This document shows, in pieces, positions 23,161 to 32,092 of a DNA stretch of 64,000 nt. The notes beneath the pieces are model-generated. The model did not search any database and had not been told where the DNA came from. It worked only from the letters and a program-made list of their open reading frames with translations. How positions within the stretch are numbered: position 1 is the stretch's first letter; the number at the start of each line of letters is the position of its first letter. Position numbers and translations under genes: made by a program. The stretch is from Sodalis endosymbiont of Henestaris halophilus (GTDB taxonomy: Bacteria; Pseudomonadota; Gammaproteobacteria; Enterobacterales; Enterobacteriaceae): NCBI RefSeq assembly GCF_900161835.1, contig NZ_LT897836.1, positions 1,054,001-1,118,000 on the forward strand. The letters run 5' to 3'.

Positions 23161-24883
23161 TGTTTAGGGTTTTAATAGCGTCTTCAATATTCAATGCTAA
23201 CAACAGTTTTTCAGGAGGAGATTTTACCCATTGTGGACAAATACGTTCTACCTCAGCAAGCAATTGTATCACCCGGGCATGGCTCCAACCGACTACTTCG
23301 TACTGAAGTCGATTAGCAAACCAGGAAGCTATTTGATTATGCATCACTGATGTTTTATCGTACAGATATCTTAGCAACTCTGGAATTAATTTTCTTAAAT
23401 TTTGTTGGCGTAATGGTAAAGGTACTGCATTTAGTATCGCCTGATTAAGATCCGCATGTAATAAAATCCCTATTTTTTGCAGCATTAGTTGATGGTATTT
23501 CAGCGCCTCAATTTCTTCATTGCTTAGTATCATGCGCAGCGGAATCAGAAGCGGCTGTGAGTGCAGCTGATCAGTACGAGGCGTTAGTTGGTGTTCGGTT
23601 AGGTAGCGTTTGGCAACTGGCAGTGAGAGAATCGATAGACTACTAGACGACTCTATGAGCGCATAGTAGGGAGCAAGAAGCGTCAGTACTTTACCAAAAC
23701 TAGGGGGGGGAAGTGGCTGTCCCGGAGAATTTTTAGACACGGTACTACCTTCGATCTGTTGCGCTACACATAAGGTAGATATCTCGTCGCTAGTAGCAGG
23801 TAGGGAAAAACAATTGCGCCCGGCTGCCTGCCGATTCTCTAGTATGCGTGGTTTCGTATTATCTAAGCCGATCGTCCGGCACGTCGCCACTATTTGCTGA
23901 AGGACGGTTACTGCTGCTTGATAAATAAAATCATGCACCAGCCTCGCTTGATGAAAACGCACCTCTTGTTTGGTAGGATGTACATTGACGTCTACCTGAT
24001 GAAGTTCCACCTCGAGAAATAGCACAAAAACCGGATGTTGCTTTACCCCCAACACTTCCTGATAAGCCTGCCGGATAGCGCAATTAATTAGTTTATCGCG
24101 AATCGCGCGCCGATTAACATAACTGTATTGCATATCAGGCAGATTTTGCTTAATCGGATCTGCTAGCCATCCGTGGATAGCCAGATCGCCATGTTTCCAC
24201 AATACGCTCCGGGCGTGTTTAACAAAAGCTAAGCCGCAAACACTTTCCAGCCTATGCAAATTTTGGCTTTGCTTGCTAGCCGTACGGTATTGTCGCACAA
24301 TTTTGCCATTATGCCGCAAAATAAATGCTACGTCGAATCGGGCCAGCCCGATTCGACGTAGCACCTCATAAATATGATTGAATTCGGTTTTTTCGGTGCG
24401 CATAAACTTACGTCTAGCTGGCGTATTATAAAACAGATTAAATACTTCTACGGTCGTTCCGACTGGATGAGCAGCGGGCTTAAGCATCACTGCTAGTTCA
24501 CTCCCCTCCGTGTATGCTTGCCATGCTTCGCTTTGCGTGTCGATACGCGAGGTCAAAATCAGACGTGATACGGCGCTAATGCTGGCTAACGCTTCCCCGC
24601 GAAATCCCATACTGGTGATGCTTTCAAGATCATTTAGGCTAGCAATTTTGCTGGTGGCATGACGAGCTAGCGCTAGGGCTAGTTCTTGTTTAGCGATACC
24701 ACTGCCATTATCACGGACCTGTATCCTTTTGGTGCCGCCACGCTCGACATCGATCTCAATATGAGTTGCCCCGGCGTCAATACTATTTTCAATAAGCTCT
24801 TTTACCACCGCAGCAGGTCGTTCCACTACTTCTCCTGCGGCTATTTGATTGGCAATTTGTGGCGGTAGCACTTGAATCCTCAT
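23153..24883 (-). CDS. mutL: DNA mismatch repair protein MutL
   Basis: GHKL ATPase that links MutS recognition to MutH nicking. The start at 24883 ([13 protein letters not shown]) has AGAGG about ten bases upstream and matches the E. coli start; the longer reading to 24937 is rejected. The 576-residue chain has the ATPase motifs ([37 protein letters not shown]), the transducer domain to about residue 330, a shortened variable linker, and the C-terminal dimerisation domain from about 400 ([15 protein letters not shown]). E. coli has 615 residues; the difference is in the linker. That linker contains a run of eight C (23703-23710), a likely slippage site. Confidence 0.95.
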   Translation of the reverse strand: MRIQVLPPQIANQIAAGEVVERPAAVVKELIENSIDAGATHIEIDVERGGTKRIQVRDNGSGIAKQELALALARHATSKIASLNDLESITSMGFRGEALASISAVSRLILTSRIDTQSEAWQAYTEGSELAVMLKPAAHPVGTTVEVFNLFYNTPARRKFMRTEKTEFNHIYEVLRRIGLARFDVAFILRHNGKIVRQYRTASKQSQNLHRLESVCGLAFVKHARSVLWKHGDLAIHGWLADPIKQNLPDMQYSYVNRRAIRDKLINCAIRQAYQEVLGVKQHPVFVLFLEVELHQVDVNVHPTKQEVRFHQARLVHDFIYQAAVTVLQQIVATCRTIGLDNTKPRILENRQAAGRNCFSLPATSDEISTLCVAQQIEGSTVSKNSPGQPLPPPSFGKVLTLLAPYYALIESSSSLSILSLPVAKRYLTEHQLTPRTDQLHSQPLLIPLRMILSNEEIEALKYHQLMLQKIGILLHADLNQAILNAVPLPLRQQNLRKLIPELLRYLYDKTSVMHNQIASWFANRLQYEVVGWSHARVIQLLAEVERICPQWVKSPPEKLLLALNIEDAIKTLNNE

Positions 24884-25058
24884 AATGATTACGCCTCTAG
24901 CTTTTAATGGGTTATATGATAAATATTTCTTCAGCATAACTCTTTATTTAGCGCTATATTATTAGCAGCTTGATTAAGCTGGAAACAACCTATATTGACG
25001 GTTATAAAGGAAAGCCTTTCACCCTATTTCAGGAGACCGCCTCCTTAGGCTTTGGAGA

Positions 25059-26411
25059 TCAGCTCATCGATGTTAGACGATGACCTAGCCTTTGGGTTAC
25101 GTTGGTCTCGGTGTTTGCTGCGGAACCAACGTTATGCGGAAGATTTTTAAGTTTTGAACCAGTTTGCAACGGATGCGCCAGAAAATAAGCGCGCAGGCCC
25201 AGGTACAAGGCGTTGGCAATCTTATCTTGGTAAGCATTGTGACCGAGCAAACGTTCTTCTCGAGAATTACTTATGAAACCAGTTTCTACTAGTAACGAAG
25301 GAATATCCGGCGATCGTAATATGCCGAGACTAGCGTGTTCCGGTTGACGTTTATGCAGCATGCATACTCTTTGTAGCTGGCCCAGCACTTTTACTGCGAT
25401 GTCGTATCCTACCCGCTGAGAATGCCCGAACTGTAGATCTAGCACAGCTTGGATGAGGTAGGGATCATTCTGATTGTTGGCTAACAAATTGCCTGCACCT
25501 CCGAGTAGCTCAGACTGTTTTTCATGCTGCTCAAGCCAGTTCGTCATTTCGTTATTAGCGCGACGATTAGACAACACCCAAACTGATGCGCCGCAGGCAT
25601 TGCGATTAAGTGCCGCGTTAGCGTGAATAGATACCAACACGCTAGCGCCCCTTTTACGCGCGCTATCAGAACGGCCTATAACGGAAATAAAATAATCTCC
25701 ATCACGAGTCAATACTGGCTTGAAAAGCCTGTCTCTATCAAGCAGCGCTTTTAGCTTACGTGCGATGGCGATAGTTACATTTTTTTCATGCAGGCCGTTA
25801 GGCCCGGTAGCTCCCGCATCCTGACCACCATGTCCGGCATCTATGGCAACCACCACCGGCTCAGAATTAGCCGGCAACTGTCTGCACGGCTTAATCGTCG
25901 ATATTGATGCTGGGGTTACAACCGCGGCAAAGCTTTCCATCACTTTGATTCTTTTGATACAGTTTTTTTTTATTGATCTTGATGACGGTTGCGTGCTTGA
26001 AATAGACGAAACTGTAGTCGGCTGTTGATTTTTCACATTTAGCACTACATTATAGCGTCCGCCCCACTGCCGTATCGTAGCCTGCGCTCGAGATTTGCGG
26101 GTTAATTCGCATACTAGACGTATACTATCCTTATTAATTGGTGTACTAATTCTAATACGTTTAATCAAATTTTTGCCGCTGAAATAGATCGGCAACCCCC
26201 GTATCAGGCTGCTTTGGAAGATGTCTATAACTACTCGTTCTGGATTATGTAGCGAGAAAAAAGCGTAACCAGGCTGCTGATTAAACCTAAGGGTAACTAT
26301 TGCTTGATAAGCGCTATTCGCAACATTGATATCGCTGAGCGGCGACGCCACTGCTTCTCCTCTGACCAAGCACATCGCTAACGCCAGCATTATCCTGAAC
26401 TTTAGCTTCAT
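25059..26411 (-). CDS. amiB: N-acetylmuramoyl-L-alanine amidase AmiB
   Basis: Periplasmic zinc amidase that splits septal peptidoglycan during cell separation. The start at 26411 overlaps the tsaE stop as ATGA, has AAGGAA upstream, and puts a signal peptide (MKLKFRIMLALAMCLVRGEA) at the front; the longer reading to 26456 is rejected. After the signal comes an AMIN domain (about 25-125), a serine-rich linker (about 128-185) and the Amidase_3 domain with zinc ligands H194 (DAGHGGQD), E209 (HEKNVT) and H263 (SIHANA), plus the late VETGFIS glutamate. The mature protein has 450 residues in all (E. coli 445). A run of nine A lies in the linker coding sequence. Confidence 0.95.
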   Translation of the reverse strand: MKLKFRIMLALAMCLVRGEAVASPLSDINVANSAYQAIVTLRFNQQPGYAFFSLHNPERVVIDIFQSSLIRGLPIYFSGKNLIKRIRISTPINKDSIRLVCELTRKSRAQATIRQWGGRYNVVLNVKNQQPTTVSSISSTQPSSRSIKKNCIKRIKVMESFAAVVTPASISTIKPCRQLPANSEPVVVAIDAGHGGQDAGATGPNGLHEKNVTIAIARKLKALLDRDRLFKPVLTRDGDYFISVIGRSDSARKRGASVLVSIHANAALNRNACGASVWVLSNRRANNEMTNWLEQHEKQSELLGGAGNLLANNQNDPYLIQAVLDLQFGHSQRVGYDIAVKVLGQLQRVCMLHKRQPEHASLGILRSPDIPSLLVETGFISNSREERLLGHNAYQDKIANALYLGLRAYFLAHPLQTGSKLKNLPHNVGSAANTETNVTQRLGHRLTSMS

Positions 26412-26890
26412 GAAGGAGTTCCTTGCTGAGGTATCAGTAGTTGCGTTAGCATGCACTTGCTGTTGTCACTAATGGCTATTGCTTCGATCTGCCGACCGTT
26501 CCCTTTATACGTTAGCGTCAAGGCAATATCCGCTGATGGCAAGACACCTCTCCCGCGCTCTGGCCATTCGACTAAGCACATGGAAGTTTTATTAAAATAA
26601 TCTCGAAGACCCATAAATTCAAGTTCCTCCGGATCCGCCAAACGATAAAGGTCAAAATGATAAATTGTCCAGTTTGGCAATATGTAGGGCTCTACCAAAG
26701 TGTAGGTAGGGCTTTTAACCTTGCCAAGGTGGCCTAAAGCACGAAGCAAACCACGGCACAATGTGGTTTTACCAGCACCCAGATCGCCATACAAATAAAT
26801 TACGTGGGCTTTCTGGCAGGCAAAAGCCAATATTGTACCAACTGTTACAGTTGCCGTTTCATCGGGAAGAGATATAATAAGTTTTTGCAT
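26408..26890 (-). CDS. tsaE: tRNA t6A synthesis ATPase TsaE
   Basis: Small ATPase of the TsaBDE complex that makes the essential t6A37 modification of tRNAs reading ANN codons. The 160-residue protein has the P-loop LYGDLGAGKTT at about 33-43, then VKSPTYTLVEPY (switch region) and the HFDLYRLADPEELEFMG block that names the family. The start ATG at 26890 gives a length close to E. coli (153). It is the first live gene of the tsaE-amiB-mutL-miaA run because nnr, which precedes it in E. coli, is dead. Confidence 0.96.
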   Translation of the reverse strand: MQKLIISLPDETATVTVGTILAFACQKAHVIYLYGDLGAGKTTLCRGLLRALGHLGKVKSPTYTLVEPYILPNWTIYHFDLYRLADPEELEFMGLRDYFNKTSMCLVEWPERGRGVLPSADIALTLTYKGNGRQIEAIAISDNSKCMLTQLLIPQQGTPS

Positions 26891-26919
26891 GCATAGTTTC
26901 TATGAAGAATCTAAAATAA

Positions 26920-27182
26920 ATAAACAAATATAATGCTAGCAGTAAATTATTGGCCGGAATACTAAAGATTACTTTCTCGCAGTCATTCGGTCGGCTGTGA
27001 GTCATTGAATACGCAAAGCTAATATAAGTTGCATCATACGGCGATAACTGTTGCGTAAGTCAACCGCCAAAGATATCGGATAATAAATCTATTTTTCCTA
27101 ATGCCGTGTCCACGTTACTAATATTCTCGATAACAACCGTGTCATCTTCAGTGGCTAGCAAACTTTTTGCATTTTTTAGCAC
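26920..27182 (-). pseudogene. nnr: nnr 3' remnant (NAD(P)HX repair)
   Basis: One frame on the minus strand reads VLKNAKSLLATEDDTVVIEN, then NVDTALGKIDLLSDIFGG, a stop, and LTQQLSPYDATY. This follows the dehydratase part of Nnr, which has VLKGAGTVVAA, then GNAGMASGGMGDVLSGIIGAL, then GQKLSPYDAAC. The catalytic glycine-rich loop is lost (GKIDLLSD for GGMGDVLSG). It stands just upstream of tsaE, the normal position. Confidence 0.75.
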
Positions 27183-27990
27183 TACTACACTGTAGTAGTG
27201 CCTCACCAGTTTTTATACACGTAGTCCATAAGTAAACGGTAATTTTCATGCCTCAGACGTTGTTAATCAGCAAACAAACAACTACACATAGTATGAAACA
27301 TAATAAATTTTGTGACTTTTTTAGGATAAAATACCAGTCAGGTAAGCGCATATGCGGCTTAATGCATCGTTTATCTTAGTTTTTTAAAGCGCGCCGCGAA
27401 TTTTGCCAAAACTGCTTATTTAAAGCTAGGTTTTTTACCATCACTTCCGCTAATTTCTAAGCTATACTGTATAATATTTAAATTAGCAATATTATTCATT
27501 AGCACACTCACAAGTCAATCCAGGGTCTATATAGTAGTTAGAGCTTCATGAGGCTCTCGTCGCATAGTGTTAATTGCGACGGCAAACTCATGATTTGCGC
27601 TCATAAATCAACAGGTATTAATTATTTGCTTTTATGCTTGCGGGGGACATCGCGAAGAGTAATACCGGCTGCAACAGTTTTAAAATGGATTGCTACCTTA
27701 GTGGTATTTTCAGATCAAGTCATTTTGTTTAACCTTTAATCGTTAGGAATAACTGATGCAGACATATTTACGAACATGTCTCACAGAGCCCCATAATAAA
27801 CATGTGGGATACATCTAAAATGTTATTTACCCGCTGCCAATCAAACATGCAAGGTGTGGCAATATTTTTGGGGTAAAAGTATGTTGATAACTTAAATAAT
27901 AGCAGAGTAATTAAAGCGCATCATTTATGTTAAAAACTGCTAGACATTTGCTACATAAATCTATACATTACTAGAATGCAATAGTGCGCA
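27183..27990. other. Non-coding DNA before the tRNA cluster
   Basis: The N-terminal half of nnr and queG would have been here by synteny, but neither can be read. A 10-bp stem with a 3-nt loop is at 27179-27201. An open frame at 27548-27739 has no recognisable match. The promoter of the tRNA cluster must lie near the 3' end of the gap. Confidence 0.5.
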
Positions 27991-28064
27991 GTGCCTGTAG
28001 CTCAGTTGGATAGAGCGTTGCCCTCCGAAGGCAAAGGCCTCAGGTTCAAATCCTGACAGGCACG
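27991..28064 (+). tRNA. argX: tRNA-Arg(CCG)
   Basis: Acceptor GTGCCTG/CAGGCAC, anticodon loop CTCCGAA (CCG), T-loop GTTCAAATC. The first gene of the conserved argX-hisR-leuT-proM cluster. The three bases after the discriminator are CTA, so CCA must be added by the nucleotidyltransferase. Confidence 0.96.
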
Positions 28065-28130
28065 CTAGCAGCGTTTATGCACGTAACAATGGTACGCCAT
28101 AAACCTAGTTTTACTATAAAATTCAGTAAT

Positions 28131-28204
28131 GGTGATTGTAGCTCAGTTGGTAGAGCCCTGGATTGTGATTCCAGTTGTCGTGGGTTCGAATCCCATCAGT
28201 CACC
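28131..28204 (+). tRNA. hisR: tRNA-His(GTG)
   Basis: Has the extra 5' G of tRNA-His facing a C at position 73, anticodon GTG in ATTGTGATT, and a T-loop identical to E. coli hisR. The bases after the discriminator are CAA, not CCA. Confidence 0.96.
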
Positions 28205-28235
28205 CAATAATTATTTTAATGTTATTAGTGAGCAT

Positions 28236-28319
28236 GCGAAGGTGGCGGAATTGGTAGACGCGCTAGCTTCAGGTGTTAGTGTCTCAAGAGACGTGAGGGT
28301 TCAAGTCCCTCTCTTCGCA
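28236..28319 (+). tRNA. leuT: tRNA-Leu(CAG)
   Basis: A class II tRNA with a long variable arm, anticodon CAG in GCTTCAGGTGT, 31 bp after hisR. The 3' bases after the discriminator are CTA, not CCA. Confidence 0.96.
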
Positions 28320-28388
28320 CTATATCTTTAAAATCACATGTCCATTAACATTCCTCAATAAGTCTGCTTGGTCTATACTATGTAATCT

Positions 28389-28462
28389 CGGCGAGTAGCG
28401 CAGCTTGGTAGCGCAACTGGTTTGGGACCAGTGGGTCGGAGGTTCGAATCCTCTCTCGCCGA
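28389..28462 (+). tRNA. proM: tRNA-Pro(TGG)
   Basis: Acceptor CGGCGAG/CTCGCCG and anticodon TGG in GTTTGGGAC; the body is essentially the E. coli proM sequence. The discriminator A is followed by AAT, so no CCA is encoded. Confidence 0.96.
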
Positions 28463-29317
28463 AATATTCTCAAGGATCTTAAAAACTATATTCAGGTAAA
28501 ATCACAATAATGTGTTGTTTGATCTATATCATGGCTATGACTATTTAGAATAGTGAGTATCAAAAATCATGTAAATCTTTCATTTTTGTCTATCTTATAT
28601 AGTAAGTTACACTACTTTAGTAAATCTCTATTGATCTTCTGCAACCTCTGAGCCCCTCGAATGTTATGTGCTATAGTTGTTTTTCTTCGTTATGTCGGGA
28701 AAAACTACTGCTCCTTTTAGGAAAAGTAGTTTTTGTGTCATAAAACTTTTGATTAGACAGGCATGTCTAATTTTAGACTTCTGAAAAGATTCAGTTACTG
28801 ATAGCAATTGGTAAGAAACAATACCTCTACCATATTTTCCAGTACTAGTTAAGGGGTTTAGTTCTTTGGTAAGTCAACTTTTGCTTTCAAACTTGGCTAA
28901 GGTAACTCACCTTATTATATATTGTACACAGCCTGCTAGTATAAGCAGCTAAGTCTTTCTTATGTAAGTTTTATTTGCACTTATCTTATCATGATAAGTG
29001 CCTTTAAATTTTAATCAAATCAATATTGCGATAGCTTATACCATAGTTTATCTCTGCAGGCGATATTACGATTAAATCATTGAATTTTGTTTTGCTATTT
29101 TGAAGATTAATTTTCTGCGTGCTAGTTAAGCTGATTATGTATGGTTGCAATACTATTACGGTGATCGCTGTTTTTGCACTTGGTGAGTACAATTTTAACT
29201 CATGTCGTCTTCGACCTTTAGATTTTATTGATAAGTCTTTTATGTAATATATTTAATAGTTTAAGATCGGGAGTTAACAAATAGGGATCGACAAATAAAA
29301 ATTAATGGTTTGTGGGG
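28463..29317. other. Non-coding DNA between convergent tRNA groups
   Basis: No gene was found. Two stem-loops are visible: a 9-bp stem at 28701-28733 flanked by A and T runs (a weak, possibly two-way terminator for the tRNA operons) and a 9-bp stem GCACTTATC/GATAAGTGC at 28977-29001. The open frame at 29004-29192 has no recognisable match. Confidence 0.5.
28701..28738 (+). terminator. Weak terminator-like hairpin after the tRNA cluster
   Basis: AAAACTACT pairs with AGTAGTTTT across a 15-nt loop and ends in a T-run, 240 bp after proM. The stem is low in G and C, so strength is doubtful. Confidence 0.35.
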
Positions 29318-29390
29318 CAGGGGTGGAGAGACTTGAACTCCCAACACCCGGTTTTGGAGACCGGCGCTCTACCAATTGAACTACACCCCT
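29318..29390 (-). tRNA. trpT: tRNA-Trp(CCA)
   Basis: Minus-strand cloverleaf AGGGGTG...CACCCCT with anticodon CCA in GTCTCCAAAAC; close to E. coli trpT. The bases after discriminator G are CCC, so the CCA end is not encoded exactly. It is 8 bp after tRNA-Asp on the same strand. Confidence 0.96.
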
Positions 29391-29398
29391 AAATAAGG

Positions 29399-29475
29399 TG
29401 GCGGTGCGGACGGGACTTGAACCCGCGACCCCCGGCGTGACAGGCCGGTATTCTAACCAACTGAACTACCGCACC
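29399..29475 (-). tRNA. aspT: tRNA-Asp(GTC)
   Basis: Minus-strand cloverleaf GGTGCGG...CCGCACC with anticodon GTC in CCTGTCACG and an encoded CCA. In E. coli aspT-trpT are the distal tRNAs of rRNA operon rrnC, but no 5S, 23S or 16S sequence was recognised upstream here. Confidence 0.96.
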
Positions 29476-29655
29476 CCCAAAATCGTTACACACTCAGAAT
29501 TAAAATTAACTAGTTCAGCTCTTACTGTTAATTATTCTAACATGAGTTGAGGTTTTACTTGCTTGTTTAGGTTTTTATTGTCTCGGTATTAAATAATACG
29601 ACATGTTATATGTTTGCAAGTTTTCTACTCTCATACATATAAGTAATATAATACT

Positions 29656-29680
29656 GCTTGCCTCTATAGGCAAGCTTTTA
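29656..29680 (+). terminator. Intrinsic terminator-like hairpin
   Basis: GCTTGCCT, loop CTAT, AGGCAAGC, then TTTT: a compact GC-rich 8-bp stem with a T-run on the plus strand. No plus-strand gene lies just upstream, so it may be a relic or may end an unseen short RNA. Confidence 0.55.
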
Positions 29681-29755
29681 ACCATTAATTTTATTCGTAC
29701 TAGCAGCAAATTCACGTAAAATTAGCACCAGGCTGTTTTACTATGCTTTAAACTC

Positions 29756-29804
29756 AGCTTACTTATCACTCACTTGAAATTTTAAACTGAGTGATAAGTA
29801 AGCT
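29756..29804. repeat. 17-bp perfect hairpin, 15-nt loop
   Basis: 29756-29772 is exactly complementary to 29788-29804 (AGCTTACTTATCACTCA and its reverse complement). Neither side has a strong T-run. Confidence 0.8.
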
Positions 29805-30688
29805 AACCTTTGTACTTCTTTATTACATTTGGTTAAGAATCGAATTCCTCAAGCACATTACTTGCCAATCAATATTGGCAAACCAGACATAACCGTTTTT
29901 CATCATAAAATGCATTTAACTAAATTAAATTTCAAATTTTATTCCATCTTAACTGGCGCCATCAACACTTCAAAAATGTACATGTATTTTACACATTAAT
30001 GCTCAATATGTAGGTCTCAAGCATAGTAAGATTTACGTATTTTCTGTATGTACTACGAGTACACATTATTGTTGCATTAAACTCTAATGCACTTGGATTC
30101 TAAAAATTCCTAACCATGATTACTTCATTCGAGTTAAGTAACACTGAATCGGCAAGAAATTTGCTGCTTTTGTTGTAGTTATATACATAAATACACTATT
30201 ACATAGGCTAAGAATAGCCTATGGCTTATTATGTTTGCTTTTGTGTTTGTCCGCGGTATTATATATTTAGTAAACAGTTGTAGCTGTTGTTTGTGCGACT
30301 GGTTTTTAGTTAAGAAACATAAGACCTTGTGTCTACATATTTGTATGTCTTCTCCTGAAGTTATAACTATACCTTGTTTAACTTCTTTATCGTTTTGCTT
30401 CTTTATCTGAGTACTTTAAGTGCTCATGATATTATTTCATTTTACTACATGTATTGATTTAAGGTATGGTCCCACTTAACGTTCATAGCGTTAAAAACGC
30501 TATTACTAAGCTTAGTATCTGTTAATTTTATTTTATGATTAAAATTATCATAATCATTGTCAAGTAAATGTAGACATTTTCTCATTGCTTTGCTGATGCA
30601 ACTTCTTACAGAAGAAATTTAATTTGTTATACATCACTAAAATTTAGGGTTGATACGCTGCAGTTAATGCCTTACATCAGGAGTTGCT

Positions 30689-30721
30689 TGTCAATACATA
30701 TATCTTATATATGTATTGACA
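30689..30721. repeat. 15-bp perfect hairpin, 3-nt loop
   Basis: 30689-30703 (TGTCAATACATATAT) is exactly complementary to 30707-30721 around CTT. The 33-bp dyad lies in non-coding DNA with no T-run after it on either strand. Confidence 0.8.
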
Positions 30722-31450
30722 CTTGATTCAATAACATTGAGGTATTTATTTATTAGTTAGTTTTTTAGTCGTGTCACACTGTTTGCTCATCCTAAAATCA
30801 GGATTGACCGTAAAAACTTCATTGAAAAATCATTTCTGTTACAGAATAACAGTACACTGGCCTATTTTCTTTAAATTGTTTTAGAAAACTCGCATGTGGG
30901 ATTGCATTGTCTTAAAGACATAAACTTTTTAGAAAAAAGTCATTTATTAAATGACTAAACTACTGTATTAGTATAGTGCTAGTGACACTATACATGGTGA
31001 AGATTTAAATTGCTGACATTTATTTACAAGTAGGCACATTTTATGTAAAACATATTCTTTACACATGTATTTTTATTTATCATTGCTATTACGCATTACT
31101 ACAACTTAAGTCACGTTGTAGTTTAGTCGTACATAGATTAAGCTTGATACGATTGCATTATGATAAAATGTTTTGTGTTAATCATTAGATCTAAGAAAAG
31201 CTAGTACACTTGATTAGATTTTAACTACTTACTTTGTTTTTAAATTTTATTAAATGTGAACTTTAAGTATTTAGACTACAAGGGATCATAGAAAGTTTTT
31301 TTGATGTGGCAGATAATTTAATTATAGACTTTTCTGCAGTAATCTTGTTATTATTTAACTCTACTTATTAATACAAATGGGAAAACCATTTCTACATATT
31401 AAATTAATTATTTTATAACTTATTTCCATGGATCCTCAAGCAGTGTTTTT

Positions 31451-31482
31451 AAAACTGTGAATCGTATGAATACAGTTTTTTA
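31451..31482 (+). terminator. Terminator-like hairpin with T-run
   Basis: AAAACTGT pairs with ACAGTTTT over a 13-nt loop and runs into further T residues on the plus strand. No plus-strand gene is visible upstream. Confidence 0.35.
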
Positions 31483-31879
31483 TCTTTTGCAACATTAATG
31501 TCCGAGCATTAATATCTATTTATAAAATTACTTTCGCTAAAAATTTATATTTTACGTATTGTACTGCACATCAAAAATTATATTTTTAGTAATGTTAAGC
31601 AATACTTATGCTTTTATAATTTCTTATATTATCGTATCAAAGTCAAATCACAGATACTATCTAATTTTAAATTAATTTTAATAAACACGTTTTACTCAAA
31701 GAGTTTTACAACACCAAATTTTCTTGGTACACCAATTTAATAATTAGGTAAAGGCGTTACAATTTTGTAACACTGTTATTTTAATCGTTTTAACGCCGTG
31801 ATTTACTGTAGCATTTAATCCTTATATTTTGATTTTGTCACTCTATTCATTATACTCAATAGAGCTTAATTTAAACTAA

Positions 31880-31926
31880 AATCAGTCGCTTTCACTAGCT
31901 ATGTCAGCCAGTGAAAGCGACTGATT
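31880..31926 (-). terminator. Probable clpB terminator
   Basis: A 17-bp perfect stem (AATCAGTCGCTTTCACT and its complement), loop 13 nt with a further 3-bp inner stem, 167 bp beyond the clpB stop. Read on the minus strand it is followed by TTAGTTT, fitting an intrinsic terminator for clpB. Confidence 0.55.
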
Positions 31927-32092
31927 CCCAATCAAACGCACTTTACTTATAAGTTTAGATACAAACGACATGCGATTTGATTAATAATCAGTGTACAACA
32001 ACATCGCTAATATACGATACTGTTAACCTCTTTGATAGAACTCTCTCTGGGTTATAGCGTAGTTAGCCGTTGAAACACTAATTTAATGTTGA

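Larger units (their letters stand above)
29476..32092. other. 2.6-kb hairpin-rich non-coding region
   Basis: No gene or pseudogene could be read on either strand. Both flanks (tRNA-Asp-Trp and clpB) commonly adjoin rRNA operons in enterobacteria, so this may be the scar of a lost rrn operon; that is inference. Perfect stems of 8-17 bp occur every 100-400 bp: 29656-29675, 29756-29804, 30202-30223, 30485-30503, 30689-30721, 30971-30993, 31098-31122, 31451-31479 and 31880-31926. Confidence 0.7.

Noticed and set aside
27179-27201. 10-bp palindrome as a terminator
   Set aside because: It borders the nnr remnant and neither strand has a T-run after the stem.
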